From Burkholderia sp. USMB20 (GTDB taxonomy: Bacteria > Pseudomonadota > Gammaproteobacteria > Burkholderiales > Burkholderiaceae): DNA of 64,000 nt. This document shows positions 1 through 9,444 of this stretch, piece by piece. The notes beneath the pieces are model-generated. The model was not told the DNA's origin, did no database searches, and was given only the letters and a program-made list of their open reading frames with translations. The stretch is taken from positions 372,001 to 436,000 of the forward strand of contig NZ_JTAN02000019.1 in NCBI RefSeq assembly GCF_000949135.2, read 5' to 3'. Numbering within the stretch: the first letter of the stretch is position 1; each line of letters starts with the position of its first letter. The position numbers and the translations under genes were made by a program.

Positions 1-1
1 G

Positions 2-802
2 CCCGCCGCGCATCGTCTGTCGGAAGCGGTCAAGTGGCCGCACCGTCTCGACGACTGGCGCTTCGCGCTCCAGCTCGGCCACGGCTTCGTCGCCGAAGAC
101 GAAGGCGGCATCGTCGGCACCGCGCTCGGCTGGCGCTTCGGCGACGCGCACGCATCGCTCGGCATGGTGATCGTGTCGCCCGAGCGCCAGAGCCGCGGCA
201 TCGGCCGCGAACTGCTCGCGCGCGTCGTCGACAGCCTCGGCGCGCGCACGATCTTCCTGCATGCGACGCCGTCCGGCGAACCGCTCTACGTGAAATTCGG
301 CTTCGAGGCGATCGGCACGATCGACCAGCACCAGGGTGCCGCGTTCCAGCCGCCGCTGATCTCGCTGCCGCCGGGCGAGCGCCTGCGCCCGCTCGGCACC
401 AACGACGGCCCGCGCCTCGCGGCGCTCGCCTCGCGCGCGGCAGGTTATCCGCGCGACGCGGTGATCGATGCGCTGCTCGGCGTCGCGAACGGGATCGCGC
501 TCGATCGCGACGGCGAACTGCTCGGCTTCGCGCTGTTCCGCCGCTTCGGCCGCGGCCATGTGATCGGCCCGGTGGTCGCGCCCGACGCGCTGCGCGCGCA
601 GGCGCTGATCAGCCACTGGCTCGCGCTGCACGAAGGGATGTTCGTGCGGCTCGACGTGCCGGGCGACAGCGGGCTGTCGGACTGGCTGCAGGGGCTCGGG
701 CTGCCGCGCGTCGACACGGTCGTCGCGATGGCGCGCGGCGCGGCGCCCGCGCGCGACCCGGCGCTGCGCACGTTCGCGATCGTCAACCAGGCGCTCGGCT
801 GA
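2..802 (+). CDS. GNAT family N-acetyltransferase (5' end outside window)
   Basis: This reading frame is open from the first base of the window and stops with TGA at 800-802, so about 266 C-terminal codons are present and the start lies upstream. The segment QSRGIGRELL is the acetyl-CoA pyrophosphate-binding motif A (Q/RxxGxG/A) of GNAT acyltransferases, preceded by the beta-4 strand LGMVIVSPE. The part after it (LLGFALFRRFGRGHVIGPVV) resembles the second acetyltransferase-like half of YitH-type two-domain GNAT proteins. The acceptor substrate cannot be deduced. It ends 12 bases before the next gene on the same strand, so the two are probably co-transcribed. Confidence 0.85.
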   Translation, partial: PAAHRLSEAVKWPHRLDDWRFALQLGHGFVAEDEGGIVGTALGWRFGDAHASLGMVIVSPERQSRGIGRELLARVVDSLGARTIFLHATPSGEPLYVKFGFEAIGTIDQHQGAAFQPPLISLPPGERLRPLGTNDGPRLAALASRAAGYPRDAVIDALLGVANGIALDRDGELLGFALFRRFGRGHVIGPVVAPDALRAQALISHWLALHEGMFVRLDVPGDSGLSDWLQGLGLPRVDTVVAMARGAAPARDPALRTFAIVNQALG

Positions 803-814
803 GCGGCACGCGCG

Positions 815-1741
815 ATGAGCTTTCTCTACAAGGCCGACCCGGTGCGCGGCGCGCAATGGGCGCAGCGCTTCGCGCAACAGGCGCCCGACCTCCCGTTCCG
901 GATCTGGCCGGACCTCGGCGACCCTGAAACCGTCCGCTATCTCGCCGCCTGGCAGCCGCCCGACGATCCGGCCGCGCTGCTGCCGAATCTCGAGGTCGTG
1001 TTCTCCGTCGGCGCCGGCATCGACCAGTTCGACCTGTCGCGCGTGCCCGCGCACATCCCGGTCGTGCGGATGATCGAGCCGGGCATCGTCGAAGGGATGG
1101 TCGAGTACGTGACGCAGGCGGTGCTGACGATCCACCGCGACCTGTTCGACTACGCGACGCAGCAGCGCGCGCAGGTGTGGCGCGAGCGGCCAGTGCGCGC
1201 GGCCGCGTCGCGGCGCGTCGGCGTGCTCGGGCTCGGCACGCTCGGCCAGGCCGTGCTCGACACGTTGCGACGCTTCGGCTTCCCGTGCGCCGGCTGGAGC
1301 CGCACGCCGCGCACGCTCGACGGCATCGACTGCTATGCGGGCGACGCGGCACTCGACGCGTTCCTCGCCCGCACCGACATCCTGATCTGCCTGCTCCCGC
1401 TCACCGACGGCACGCGCGGGCTGCTCGGCGCGCGCGTGTTCGACGCGCTGCCGGCCGGCGCGTCGCTCGTGCAGGTCGGGCGCGGCCCGCAGCTCGACGA
1501 GGCCGCGTTGCTCGCGGCGCTCGCGAGCGGCCGGCTCGACAGCGCGATCCTCGACGTGACGGACCCCGAGCCGTTGCCGGCCGGCCACCCGTTCTGGACG
1601 CACGCGCGTATCCGGATCACGCCGCACATCGCGAGCGCGACGCGGCCCGATACCGCGGTCGACGCCGTGCTCGCGAACCTCGCGCGCCACCGCGCGGGCC
1701 AGCCGATGATCGGCGTCGTCGATCGCGCGCGCGGCTACTGA
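815..1741 (+). CDS. ghrA: Glyoxylate/hydroxypyruvate reductase A (D-2-hydroxyacid dehydrogenase)
   Basis: A cytosolic 308-residue NAD(P)H-dependent D-2-hydroxyacid dehydrogenase, the usual length of the GhrA subfamily. It would reduce glyoxylate or hydroxypyruvate to glycolate or glycerate. The Rossmann fingerprint GVLGLGTLG lies near residue 135. The catalytic Arg (VGRGPQLDE, about 222), Glu (DVTDPEPLP, about 252) and His (ITPHIASAT, about 270) follow in the expected order, and the QVGRG form is typical of GhrA rather than of PdxB or SerA. The ATG 12 bases after the GNAT gene has no strong ribosome site, which suggests translational coupling. Glyoxylate versus hydroxypyruvate preference is inference. 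Confidence 0.85.
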   Translation: MSFLYKADPVRGAQWAQRFAQQAPDLPFRIWPDLGDPETVRYLAAWQPPDDPAALLPNLEVVFSVGAGIDQFDLSRVPAHIPVVRMIEPGIVEGMVEYVTQAVLTIHRDLFDYATQQRAQVWRERPVRAAASRRVGVLGLGTLGQAVLDTLRRFGFPCAGWSRTPRTLDGIDCYAGDAALDAFLARTDILICLLPLTDGTRGLLGARVFDALPAGASLVQVGRGPQLDEAALLAALASGRLDSAILDVTDPEPLPAGHPFWTHARIRITPHIASATRPDTAVDAVLANLARHRAGQPMIGVVDRARGY

Positions 1742-1901
1742 CGCGCGCGCCCGGCCCGGCGGGGCGCGCAGCAGAAAATGCCGAAGCGTCCCGTGCAAAC
1801 ACCGTTTTCATACGTTTCAGGGCGCAAATTGAAGACACGTGCGGATTTCTCGCCCGGTAGCATGAACTCACGCTGACACCCGACGAGAGTCCCTCCCCGC
1901 C

Positions 1902-3302
1902 ATGAACCAAGCCGCGCTGATCGAAGCCGATCGTCAACACCTGATCCACCCCGTCGTCAACTACCGCGTGCACGAAGCGCGCGGCGTCACCGTGCTCGAC
2001 TCCGCGAGCGGCGTGTTCCTGCGCGACGCCGACGGCCATACGCTGCTCGATGCGTTCTCGGGCCTGTGGTGCGTCAACGTCGGCTACGGCCGCGACAGCA
2101 TCGTGAAGGCCGCCGCCGACCAGATGGCGAAGCTGCCCTACGCGACCGGCTATTTCCATTTCGGGTCGCAGCCGGCGATCGAGCTCGCCGAGCGGCTCGC
2201 CGCGCTCGCGCCGCCTTCGCTGAACCGCGTGTACTTCACGCTCGGCGGCTCGGACGCGGTCGACTCCGCGGTGCGCTTCATCACGCACTATTTCAACGCG
2301 ACCGGCCGCCCGTCGAAGAAGCACATGATCGCGCTCGAACGCGGCTATCACGGCTCGTCGTCGATCGGCGCCGGCCTGACTGCGCTGCCGGCGTTCCACC
2401 GTCATTTCGACCTGCCGCGCGCGGACCAGCACCACATCCCGTCGCCCTACCCGTACCGCCATCCGCTCGGCGACGATCCGCAGGCGCTGATCGCCGCGTC
2501 GGTCGCCGCGCTGGAAGCGAAAGTCGCCGAACTCGGCGCGGACAACGTCGCCGCGTTCTTCTGCGAACCGGTGCAGGGTTCCGGCGGCGTGATCGTGCCG
2601 CCGGCCGGCTGGCTGAAGGCGATGCGCGACGCGTGCCGGCGCCTCGGCATCCTGTTCGTCGCCGACGAGGTGATCACCGGCTTCGGCCGCACGGGGCCGC
2701 TGTTCGCGTGCGAGACCGAACAGGTCGACCCGGACCTGATGACCGTCGCGAAGGGCCTGACCGCCGGCTACGCGCCGATGGGCGCGGTGCTGATGTCCGA
2801 CGAAATCTACGAAGGCATCGCGGGCAGCCGCGCGGAGTCGGCCGCGGTCGGTCACGGGCATACGTATTCCGCGCATCCGGTCAGCGCGGCGATCGGCCTC
2901 GAAGTGCTGAAGCTCTATCACGAAGGCGGGCTGCTCGCGAACGGCCAGGCGCTGGCGCCGCGCTTCGCGGCGGGGCTCGATGCGCTGCGCGCGCATCCGC
3001 TCGTCGGCGACGCGCGTTCGGCCGGCCTGCTCGGCGCGCTCGAGCTGGTGGCCGACAAGGCGCACAAGACGCGCTTCGACCCGGCGCTGAACGTGCCGGA
3101 CAAGATCGCGGCGGCCGCGTACGCGAACGGCGTGGTGTTTCGCGCGTTCGGCGACGGCGTGCTCGGTTTCGCGCCGGCGCTGAGCTTCACCGCGGGCGAG
3201 TTCGACCTGATGTTCGAACGCGTGCGCAAGACGCTCGACGACGTGCTGGCCGACCCGGGCGTGCAGCGCGCGCTCGACGTCGCGCACGCGCAGCCGGCCT
3301 GA
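1902..3302 (+). CDS. Class III (omega) PLP-dependent aminotransferase
   Basis: A 466-residue class III transaminase. The Schiff-base lysine is K284 in LMTVAKGLTAGY, and D255 in FVADEVITGFGRTG is placed to bind the pyridine nitrogen. YHGSSSIGAG supplies the phosphate/ring contacts. The N-terminus HPVVNYRVHEARGVTVLDSASG resembles omega-amino acid:pyruvate or polyamine aminotransferases. An Lrp regulator and a succinate-semialdehyde-type dehydrogenase follow, so it probably converts an amine or omega-amino acid (GABA, putrescine, beta-alanine) to the semialdehyde oxidised by that dehydrogenase. The family is clear; the substrate is inferred. The 160 bases upstream are less GC-rich and probably hold the promoter. 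Confidence 0.88.
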   Translation: MNQAALIEADRQHLIHPVVNYRVHEARGVTVLDSASGVFLRDADGHTLLDAFSGLWCVNVGYGRDSIVKAAADQMAKLPYATGYFHFGSQPAIELAERLAALAPPSLNRVYFTLGGSDAVDSAVRFITHYFNATGRPSKKHMIALERGYHGSSSIGAGLTALPAFHRHFDLPRADQHHIPSPYPYRHPLGDDPQALIAASVAALEAKVAELGADNVAAFFCEPVQGSGGVIVPPAGWLKAMRDACRRLGILFVADEVITGFGRTGPLFACETEQVDPDLMTVAKGLTAGYAPMGAVLMSDEIYEGIAGSRAESAAVGHGHTYSAHPVSAAIGLEVLKLYHEGGLLANGQALAPRFAAGLDALRAHPLVGDARSAGLLGALELVADKAHKTRFDPALNVPDKIAAAAYANGVVFRAFGDGVLGFAPALSFTAGEFDLMFERVRKTLDDVLADPGVQRALDVAHAQPA

Positions 3303-3388
3303 CGGGCCGAGGGAAAGCCGGGCTTGTGGCGGCCATCGTTCGACTCTAAAGTAACCGGACATTCCATTTTTTCCCCTCTCACGTAACC

Positions 3389-3880
3389 ATGACGGACAGC
3401 AAGCTGGATCGCATCGACCTGCGCATCCTCTCCCAGTTGCAGAAGCGCGGCCGCATGACCAACGTCGAGCTGGCCGATGCGGTCGGGCTGTCGCCGAGCC
3501 CGTGCCTGATTCGCGTGAAGCGGCTCGAGAAGGCCGGCTACATCGGCGGCTACGGCGCGCACATCCAGCTCGAGAAGCTCGGCGACGTGCAGGTCGTGTT
3601 CACCGAGGTCACGCTGGCCGACCACCGGCGCGAAGACTTCGACCGCTTCGTCGCGGCGATCCGCAACGTCGACGAGATCGTCGAATGCCACCTCGCGAGC
3701 GGCGGCTACGACTATCTGCTGAAGTTCATCACGCGCAGCGTGAGCCATTACCAGACGATCGTCGAAGGGCTGCTCGAGCAGAACATCGGCATCGAGAAGT
3801 ATTTCAGTTACGTGATCATCAAGTCGCCGTTCGTCAAACGGCACTACCCGCTCGAATCGCTGTTCGGCGAACGGCACTGA
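3389..3880 (+). CDS. Lrp/AsnC family transcriptional regulator
   Basis: A 163-residue Lrp/AsnC protein. The winged HTH occupies about residues 4-60 (LDRIDLRILSQLQKRGRMTN, then VELADAVGLSPSPCLIRVKR) and a RAM ligand-binding domain follows (VTLADHRREDF, ECHLASGGYDYLLKF). Such regulators respond to amino acids and often control the adjacent catabolic genes. It sits between the aminotransferase (87 bases upstream) and the semialdehyde dehydrogenase (98 bases downstream) on the same strand, so it is the likely local regulator of both. The effector is unknown. Confidence 0.92.
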   Translation: MTDSKLDRIDLRILSQLQKRGRMTNVELADAVGLSPSPCLIRVKRLEKAGYIGGYGAHIQLEKLGDVQVVFTEVTLADHRREDFDRFVAAIRNVDEIVECHLASGGYDYLLKFITRSVSHYQTIVEGLLEQNIGIEKYFSYVIIKSPFVKRHYPLESLFGERH

Positions 3881-3978
3881 CCGCAGCACGCGGCACCCTT
3901 GAACGCGGCAGCCCGCTGTCCGCGCGGGGTCGTCGCGCGCCGGCGTCGCCGCCGAACCGCCTCACCCAAGGACCTGTC

Positions 3979-5451
3979 ATGCCGCTTACGCTGTCCCGCA
4001 CCGAACTCGTTCGCACCGCCAACCTGATCGACGGCGCCTGGCGCGACGCGCTCGACGGCCGTCGCTTCGACGTCACCGATCCGGCGACGCTCGACCTCGT
4101 TGCCCACGCACCCGACAGCGGCGCCGCCGACGCGCGCGCCGCGACCGACGCGGCCGCACGCGCGCTGCCCGGCTGGCGCGCGACGCCCGCGCGCGAACGC
4201 GCCGCGATCCTGCGCGCGTGGCACGCGGCGATCGTCGCGCACACCGACGATCTCGCGAAGCTGATGTCGCGCGAACAGGGCAAGCCGCTCGCCGAAGCGC
4301 GCGGCGAAGTCGCCTATGGCGCGTCGTACGTGCAGTGGTTCGCCGAGGAAGCGACGCGCACGTATGGCGACCTGATTCCGCAACAGCAGCGCGGCAAGCG
4401 GTTGAGTGCGGTGAAGGAGCCGATCGGCATCGTCGCCGCGATCACGCCGTGGAATTTCCCGCTCGCGATGATCGCGCGCAAGATCGCGCCCGCGCTCGCG
4501 GCCGGCTGCACGGTCGTCGCGAAGCCGGCGGAGGACACGCCGCTCACCGCGCTCGCGCTCGCGTTCCTCGCGCAGGAAGCCGGCGTGCCGCCCGGCGTGC
4601 TGAACCTGATCGCTGCGTCGCGCGAACGCGGCATCGACGCGGTGGCCGACTGGCTCGCCGACGGCCGCGTGCGCAAGATCACGTTCACCGGCTCGACGCC
4701 CGTCGGCAAGCTGCTCGCGCGCGAGTCGGCCGCGACGCTGAAGAAGCTGTCGCTGGAGCTCGGCGGCAATGCGCCGTTCATCGTGTTCGACGATGCCGAG
4801 CTCGACGCCGCGGTCGACGGGCTGATGGCCGCCAAGTTCCGCAACGGCGGCCAGACCTGCGTGTCGCCGAACCGCGTGTACGTGCAGGCCGGCGTCTACG
4901 AGGCTTTCGCCGCGAAGCTCGCCGCGCGCGTTGCCGCGCTGAAGGTTGCGCCTGCAACCGACCCGGCCGCGCAGATCGGCCCGATGATCAACGCGCGCGC
5001 GGTCGACAAGATCGCGCGCCACGTCGGCGACGCGATCGAGCGCGGCGCGCGCGTGCTGACGGGCGGCACGCGCCTGACCGAACTCGGGCCGCACTACTAC
5101 GCGCCGACGGTGCTCGCCGACGCCACCGCCGACATGCAGCTGACCTGCGAGGAAACCTTCGGCCCGGTCGCCGCGCTGTTCCGGTTCGATACCGAGGACG
5201 AAGCCGTCGATGCCGCGAACGACACGCCGTTCGGGCTTGCCGCGTATTTCTACACGCAGGACGTGCGGCGCATCACGCGCGTGTCGGCGCGGCTCGAAAC
5301 CGGCATCGTCGGGATCAACGAAGGCGCGCTCGCGAGCGAGGCCGCACCGTTCGGCGGCGTGAAGGAATCGGGCTACGGCCGCGAAGGCTCGCGCTACGGC
5401 CTCGACGACTATCTGTCGATCAAGTACCTGTGCCAGGGCGGGCTCGACTGA
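3979..5451 (+). CDS. gabD: NAD(P)-dependent succinate-semialdehyde dehydrogenase-type aldehyde dehydrogenase
   Basis: A 490-residue aldehyde dehydrogenase of the SSADH/GabD group. The ATG at 3979 is chosen because the protein begins with the family's usual N-terminus (LIDGAWRDALDGRRFDVTDP); the frame stays open further upstream but without family similarity. The general base is E260 (LELGGNAPF) and the nucleophile is C294 (GGQTCVSPN). EPIGIVAAITPWNFPLAM is the NAD-site segment and GYGREGSRYGLDDYL the typical SSADH C-terminus. Beside a class III aminotransferase it would oxidise the semialdehyde product to a dicarboxylate feeding the TCA cycle. Succinate semialdehyde is the likely substrate, but related semialdehydes are possible. 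Confidence 0.85.
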   Translation: MPLTLSRTELVRTANLIDGAWRDALDGRRFDVTDPATLDLVAHAPDSGAADARAATDAAARALPGWRATPARERAAILRAWHAAIVAHTDDLAKLMSREQGKPLAEARGEVAYGASYVQWFAEEATRTYGDLIPQQQRGKRLSAVKEPIGIVAAITPWNFPLAMIARKIAPALAAGCTVVAKPAEDTPLTALALAFLAQEAGVPPGVLNLIAASRERGIDAVADWLADGRVRKITFTGSTPVGKLLARESAATLKKLSLELGGNAPFIVFDDAELDAAVDGLMAAKFRNGGQTCVSPNRVYVQAGVYEAFAAKLAARVAALKVAPATDPAAQIGPMINARAVDKIARHVGDAIERGARVLTGGTRLTELGPHYYAPTVLADATADMQLTCEETFGPVAALFRFDTEDEAVDAANDTPFGLAAYFYTQDVRRITRVSARLETGIVGINEGALASEAAPFGGVKESGYGREGSRYGLDDYLSIKYLCQGGLD

Positions 5452-5464
5452 TACCGCGCCGATC

Positions 5465-5499
5465 GCATGCAGCCGCCCGGCGCCGCGGCGGCTGCATGC
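5465..5499. terminator. GC hairpin after the semialdehyde dehydrogenase gene
   Basis: A perfect 13-bp inverted repeat (GCATGCAGCCGCC pairing with GGCGGCTGCATGC, 9-base loop) begins 13 bases after the stop codon. No T-run follows, so it is a terminator or 3'-end stabilising hairpin by position and stem strength only. Confidence 0.5.
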
Positions 5500-5653
5500 C
5501 CGTTGCGCGGTGCGCCGCTGCCGCACACGTTTGCGGCGCCGGGTGCGGCGATCGCGGCGCGAATCGGCCTCGATTTCCGGGCATACTTGCCGTTAACCCG
5601 GAATTGACCCGCGCCGCTGCAGACGCAGCGAGCTTCCCGCACGAGCGCCAGCC

Positions 5654-7174
5654 ATGCCTGCACCCACTTCGATCGAGAAAATTGCCGACTGGGCCGGCCG
5701 CAATTACTTGATCGTCGGCGTGCTGGGCACGCTGATGTCGCTGGCGGCGCTCGGCATCAGCGCGGCCACGCTGTGGGCCGCACGCAGCGAAGTGGTCGAA
5801 CATGCGCACGAGACGTCGCGCAACGTCGCCGCCGTCCTGGTCAGCGAGATCGGGCGCACCGTCGAAACGTCCAACAATGCGCTCGTCGCACTCGCCGCCA
5901 ACCTCCGCAACCCCGCGGTCGCGCGCATCGACACCGGGCTGCGTCACGACGTGCTGTTCGAGCGCACGACCGCGCAATACATGACCGGCATGGGCGTGAC
6001 GAACCGCGACGGCCGGCAGATCGACGGATGCTGCGGCCCGCTCCACAACTGGGATTTCAGCGATCGCGACTACTTCAAGGTCCATCGCGATGCGCACAAC
6101 GTCGGCCTCTACGTGTCCGAGGCGTATAGCGCGCGTTCGCGCGGCGGCACGAGATCCATCGCGCTGTCGCGGCGCATCGAACGGCCGGATCACTCGTTCG
6201 ACGGAATCGTGGTGGTCGCGATCGACCTGGCCTACTTCGATCACCTGCTGTCGCGCCTGAACGTCGGACCGCACGGCGTCAGCGCGATCCTGCGCGCGGA
6301 CGGCACGATCCTCGCGAGAAACCCGCCGTTGAGCGATCAGCAGATCAGCCGGCTGCGCCGCACGAAGTCGTTCGTGCAGATGCTGAGCCGCGACTCGGGC
6401 TTCTATGCGGCGCGCTCGAGCATCGACGGCGTCGCGCGGCTTTATACGTACCAGCACGTGCCCGGCACGCCGTTGATCGCGGTCGTCGCCCCGGCCGAGG
6501 GCGACGTGCTGGCCGGCATCACGCGCCTGACGTGGACGGTCGGCGTGTCGGCGTCCGTCATCGGCGCGCTGTTCTGCGCGGTGGTGTGGCTGCTCGCGTT
6601 CGCGCTGCGCGACAACCTGCGCAAGCAGACGCTGCTCACGGACCAGACGCGCACCGATCCGCTGACGGGCCTGCACAACCGCCGCGCGCTCGATGCCGCG
6701 CTCGCCGACGAATGGGAGCGGCTGCAGCGCGGCAGCGGCGGCAGCCTGTCGGTGCTGTTCATCGACGCCGACCACTTCAAGCAATACAACGACCGCTACG
6801 GCCATGCGCAAGGCGACACGGCGCTGCGCTTTCTCGCCGAATGCATCCGCGCGAACGTGCGGCGGCGCGGCGACATCGCTGCACGCTACGGCGGCGAGGA
6901 ATTCGTCGCGGTGCTGCCCGATACGGACGAAAGCGGCGCCGCGGAAGTCGCGGAAGCGATCCGGCGCGCCGTCGAACACAGCCGGCTCGACGGCTTCGAT
7001 GCAACGATTCCGCAGTTCACGGTCAGCATCGGCTGCGCGACCGGCCATCGTGCGCACCCGCGGACCGTGCATGCGCTGTCGCATCAGGCCGACCTCGCGC
7101 TCTATGCGGCCAAGCGGCACGGCAGAAACCGCGTGTGCCGCGCCGATGCGGATTCGGCCGCCGAGGCGGCGTGA
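5654..7174 (+). CDS. Membrane-anchored diguanylate cyclase with periplasmic Cache sensor
   Basis: A 506-residue signalling enzyme that would make cyclic di-GMP. The N-terminus has one membrane helix (about residues 18-42, YLIVGVLGTLMSLAALGISA). An extracytoplasmic region of about 240 residues with dCache_1-like features follows (WDFSDRDYFKVHRDAHNVGL, SRRIERPDHSFDGIVVVAID), then a second helix near 290-315 and a GGDEF domain. The active-site motif is GGEEF at 413-417 and the RxxD inhibitory site is intact (RRGD, 404-407), so both activity and product inhibition are expected. The gene is monocistronic between hairpins. The sensed ligand is not predictable, although dCache domains often bind small organic molecules. 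Confidence 0.92.
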   Translation: MPAPTSIEKIADWAGRNYLIVGVLGTLMSLAALGISAATLWAARSEVVEHAHETSRNVAAVLVSEIGRTVETSNNALVALAANLRNPAVARIDTGLRHDVLFERTTAQYMTGMGVTNRDGRQIDGCCGPLHNWDFSDRDYFKVHRDAHNVGLYVSEAYSARSRGGTRSIALSRRIERPDHSFDGIVVVAIDLAYFDHLLSRLNVGPHGVSAILRADGTILARNPPLSDQQISRLRRTKSFVQMLSRDSGFYAARSSIDGVARLYTYQHVPGTPLIAVVAPAEGDVLAGITRLTWTVGVSASVIGALFCAVVWLLAFALRDNLRKQTLLTDQTRTDPLTGLHNRRALDAALADEWERLQRGSGGSLSVLFIDADHFKQYNDRYGHAQGDTALRFLAECIRANVRRRGDIAARYGGEEFVAVLPDTDESGAAEVAEAIRRAVEHSRLDGFDATIPQFTVSIGCATGHRAHPRTVHALSHQADLALYAAKRHGRNRVCRADADSAAEAA

Positions 7175-7413
7175 TCGCGCCGGTTATCGTCGTCGTTCCG
7201 GGGAACACCAGTCCGGCCGGACGCACGCATGGCCGGCGCGTTGCGATGCGCTGCCGATGGCCGACTCGCCTCGTCCATCACGTTCAGTATCACGAATTCA
7301 CCAAATAGTGAGCATTCGCGTGCTTCGACCGCGCCCCGCAACAAATCCTTAACGGCTGCGTCACGATCGCCCACGACAATCCGCCATCTTCAACACACCG
7401 GATGGAGTTTTGC

Positions 7414-9372
7414 ATGTTTGCGTCACGAAGCCGTTTCCCGCTGCACGTCGCAGCGCTGTCGAGTGCGATCGTTCTCGCCGCGTGCGGCGGCGGCGACGAT
7501 GTCGCGTCGACCACCCCGACCAGCGCGGCCATGCCGGCGCCGCCGGCCGACCCCGGCTTCGTCGACAGCGCACCCGTGCCGAGCGTGCCGGCCTTCGTCG
7601 ACAACATCGCGACCAACCAGCGCGGCGACGCGCGCTATGCGACGCTGTCGACCAACGCCGCGGTACGCGTGGTGAGCCGCTTCCTCGACCTGTGGCAGCC
7701 GTCGACGATGCTCGTCGACGCGGGCGTGACCGCGGCCGCGAACGGCGCGTTTCCGGCGATCTCGCCGTCGACCTGCTCGGGCCTGCCCGGCAGCGGCACG
7801 CCGTGCGGCACGATCCTGAACGACACGGTGCTGGCAGCCAATGTTCAATACGTGGTCAACGCAACGACCGCGCGCACGCAACAGCAGGCCGATGCCGCCT
7901 ACTTCGACGACCGGCGCGGCAAGGGCTACAGCGTGACCGACGGCATGGGCCCGCTCACCGACGCGTGGCGCACGGCCGCGCAGCAGACGACCAGCATCAC
8001 CAGCGTGCCCGCCGACGCCACCACGGTGCTGTACAACGACAGCGGCAACAACGTCGGCGTCGGCAGCAGCGCCAACGCGAACTTCGGGAAAGTCGTCGAC
8101 CTGCTCAACGAAATGGGCAACAACGCGTCGACCGAACCGTCGAAGCGCTTCTACAAGTACGCACGGCCGTACCGCTGGAGCGCGAGCGTGGTCGTCGCGC
8201 CGACGCTCGTGCCGGCGGAAAGCACGACGCCCGCGACCGACGGCGGCTTCATCAGCGGCCACACGGCCGAAGCGATGCGCGACGCGATGACGATGGCGTG
8301 GCTCGTGCCGGAGCGCTTCCAGGAGATGGTCAGCCGCGGCCTCGAACTGGGCGAGAACCGGATCCTCGCCGGCATGCACTCGCCGCTCGACGTGATCGGC
8401 GGCCGCATGCTCGCGCTGGCCATCAGCGCGGCGAACCTCACCGCGTACGCGAGCGACGCGCAGGCCGCGTACGGTCAGGCTCACCAGGCGCTTCAGCAAC
8501 TCACGGGGACGACCGGCACGACCTTCGCCGCGTTCGCGCATTCGGGCACGACGGCCACCGACCGGTTCGCCGATTACGCGACCAACAAGGCCGCTTTCAC
8601 GCGCCGCATGACGTTCGGCTTCGGCGCGATCGAATCGACCGATGCACCGCCCGTCGTGCCGAAGGGCGCGGAGGTGCTGCTGCAGACGCGCTTCCCGTAC
8701 CTGAGCGCCGACCAGCGGCGCGTCGTGCTGAAGACCACCGAAGTGCAGTCCGGCTATCCGGTGATGGACGATGCGGAAGGCTGGGGCCGCCTGAACCTGT
8801 TCGCCGCGGGCGACGGCTACGGCGCGTTCAACGGCAACGTGATCGTGTCGATGGATGCGTCGCAGGGCGGGCTCAATGCGGCCGACCAGTGGCGCAACGA
8901 CATCGCGGGCGCGGGCAAGCTGACGCTGCAAGGCACCGGCACGCTGACGCTGGCGGGCGACAACCGCTATACGGGCGGCACGCAGGTCAGCGGCGGCACG
9001 CTCGCCGCGGCATCGGCAAGCGCGTTCGGCACCGGCGACGTGTACGTCAGCGCCGGCGGCAGCGTGAAGATCGCGGCAAGCGCACCCGTCACGATCGCGA
9101 CGCGCTACACCCAGCTCGACAACACGACGCTCGAACTCGACATCGACGGCAACGGCGGCGGACGCCTGCGCGTGGGCGGCCCGCTCACCGTCGCCGGCGG
9201 CACGCTGCACGTGAAGTTCGTGAACGGCTATGCGCCGAAGGTCGGCGACACGATCGCGCTGATCGACGGCGCGGCGGCCTCCGCGACGTTCTCGACGGTG
9301 ACGGTCGACGGGTTCAAGGCGACGCCGGTTTATACGGCGACGGGGGTGTCGGTCAGGTTGTCGGCGTCGTAA
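7414..9372 (+). CDS. PAP2-family acid phosphatase-like lipoprotein with C-terminal passenger-associated beta repeat
   Basis: A 652-residue exported protein. The ATG at 7414 is preferred over an in-frame ATG at 7402 because a GGAG ribosome site lies six bases before it. The signal peptide ends in a lipobox (VLAACGGG), so an outer-membrane or periplasmic lipoprotein is expected. Residues about 60-360 carry PAP2/acid-phosphatase motifs: GGFISGHTAEAMRDA (SGH) and ENRILAGMHSPLDVIGGR (the second His motif). After about residue 490 there is an autotransporter-associated repeat (GKLTLQGTGTLTLAGDNRYT, then GGTQVSGGTLAAASASAFG) followed by beta-rich sequence, but no C-terminal barrel domain. The substrate is unknown. 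Confidence 0.8.
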   Translation: MFASRSRFPLHVAALSSAIVLAACGGGDDVASTTPTSAAMPAPPADPGFVDSAPVPSVPAFVDNIATNQRGDARYATLSTNAAVRVVSRFLDLWQPSTMLVDAGVTAAANGAFPAISPSTCSGLPGSGTPCGTILNDTVLAANVQYVVNATTARTQQQADAAYFDDRRGKGYSVTDGMGPLTDAWRTAAQQTTSITSVPADATTVLYNDSGNNVGVGSSANANFGKVVDLLNEMGNNASTEPSKRFYKYARPYRWSASVVVAPTLVPAESTTPATDGGFISGHTAEAMRDAMTMAWLVPERFQEMVSRGLELGENRILAGMHSPLDVIGGRMLALAISAANLTAYASDAQAAYGQAHQALQQLTGTTGTTFAAFAHSGTTATDRFADYATNKAAFTRRMTFGFGAIESTDAPPVVPKGAEVLLQTRFPYLSADQRRVVLKTTEVQSGYPVMDDAEGWGRLNLFAAGDGYGAFNGNVIVSMDASQGGLNAADQWRNDIAGAGKLTLQGTGTLTLAGDNRYTGGTQVSGGTLAAASASAFGTGDVYVSAGGSVKIAASAPVTIATRYTQLDNTTLELDIDGNGGGRLRVGGPLTVAGGTLHVKFVNGYAPKVGDTIALIDGAAASATFSTVTVDGFKATPVYTATGVSVRLSAS

Positions 9373-9401
9373 CCGGCAGCGGCCATCGATCCTCGCCACG
9401 G

Positions 9402-9419
9402 CGCCGCCCGTGGGCGGCG
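9402..9419. terminator. GC hairpin after the PAP2-like gene
   Basis: CGCCGCCC faces GGGCGGCG with a tight loop, 30 bases after the stop codon of the preceding gene. There is no T-run, so it is a terminator candidate by position. Confidence 0.35.
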
Positions 9420-9444
9420 TCGGCGGGTACCGCTTCGGCGCGAT

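Noticed and set aside
1617-3362. Minus-strand open frame opposite the aminotransferase gene
   Set aside because: It is a shadow of a gene with intact PLP-binding residues, and its translation is Arg/Glu/His-rich without motifs.
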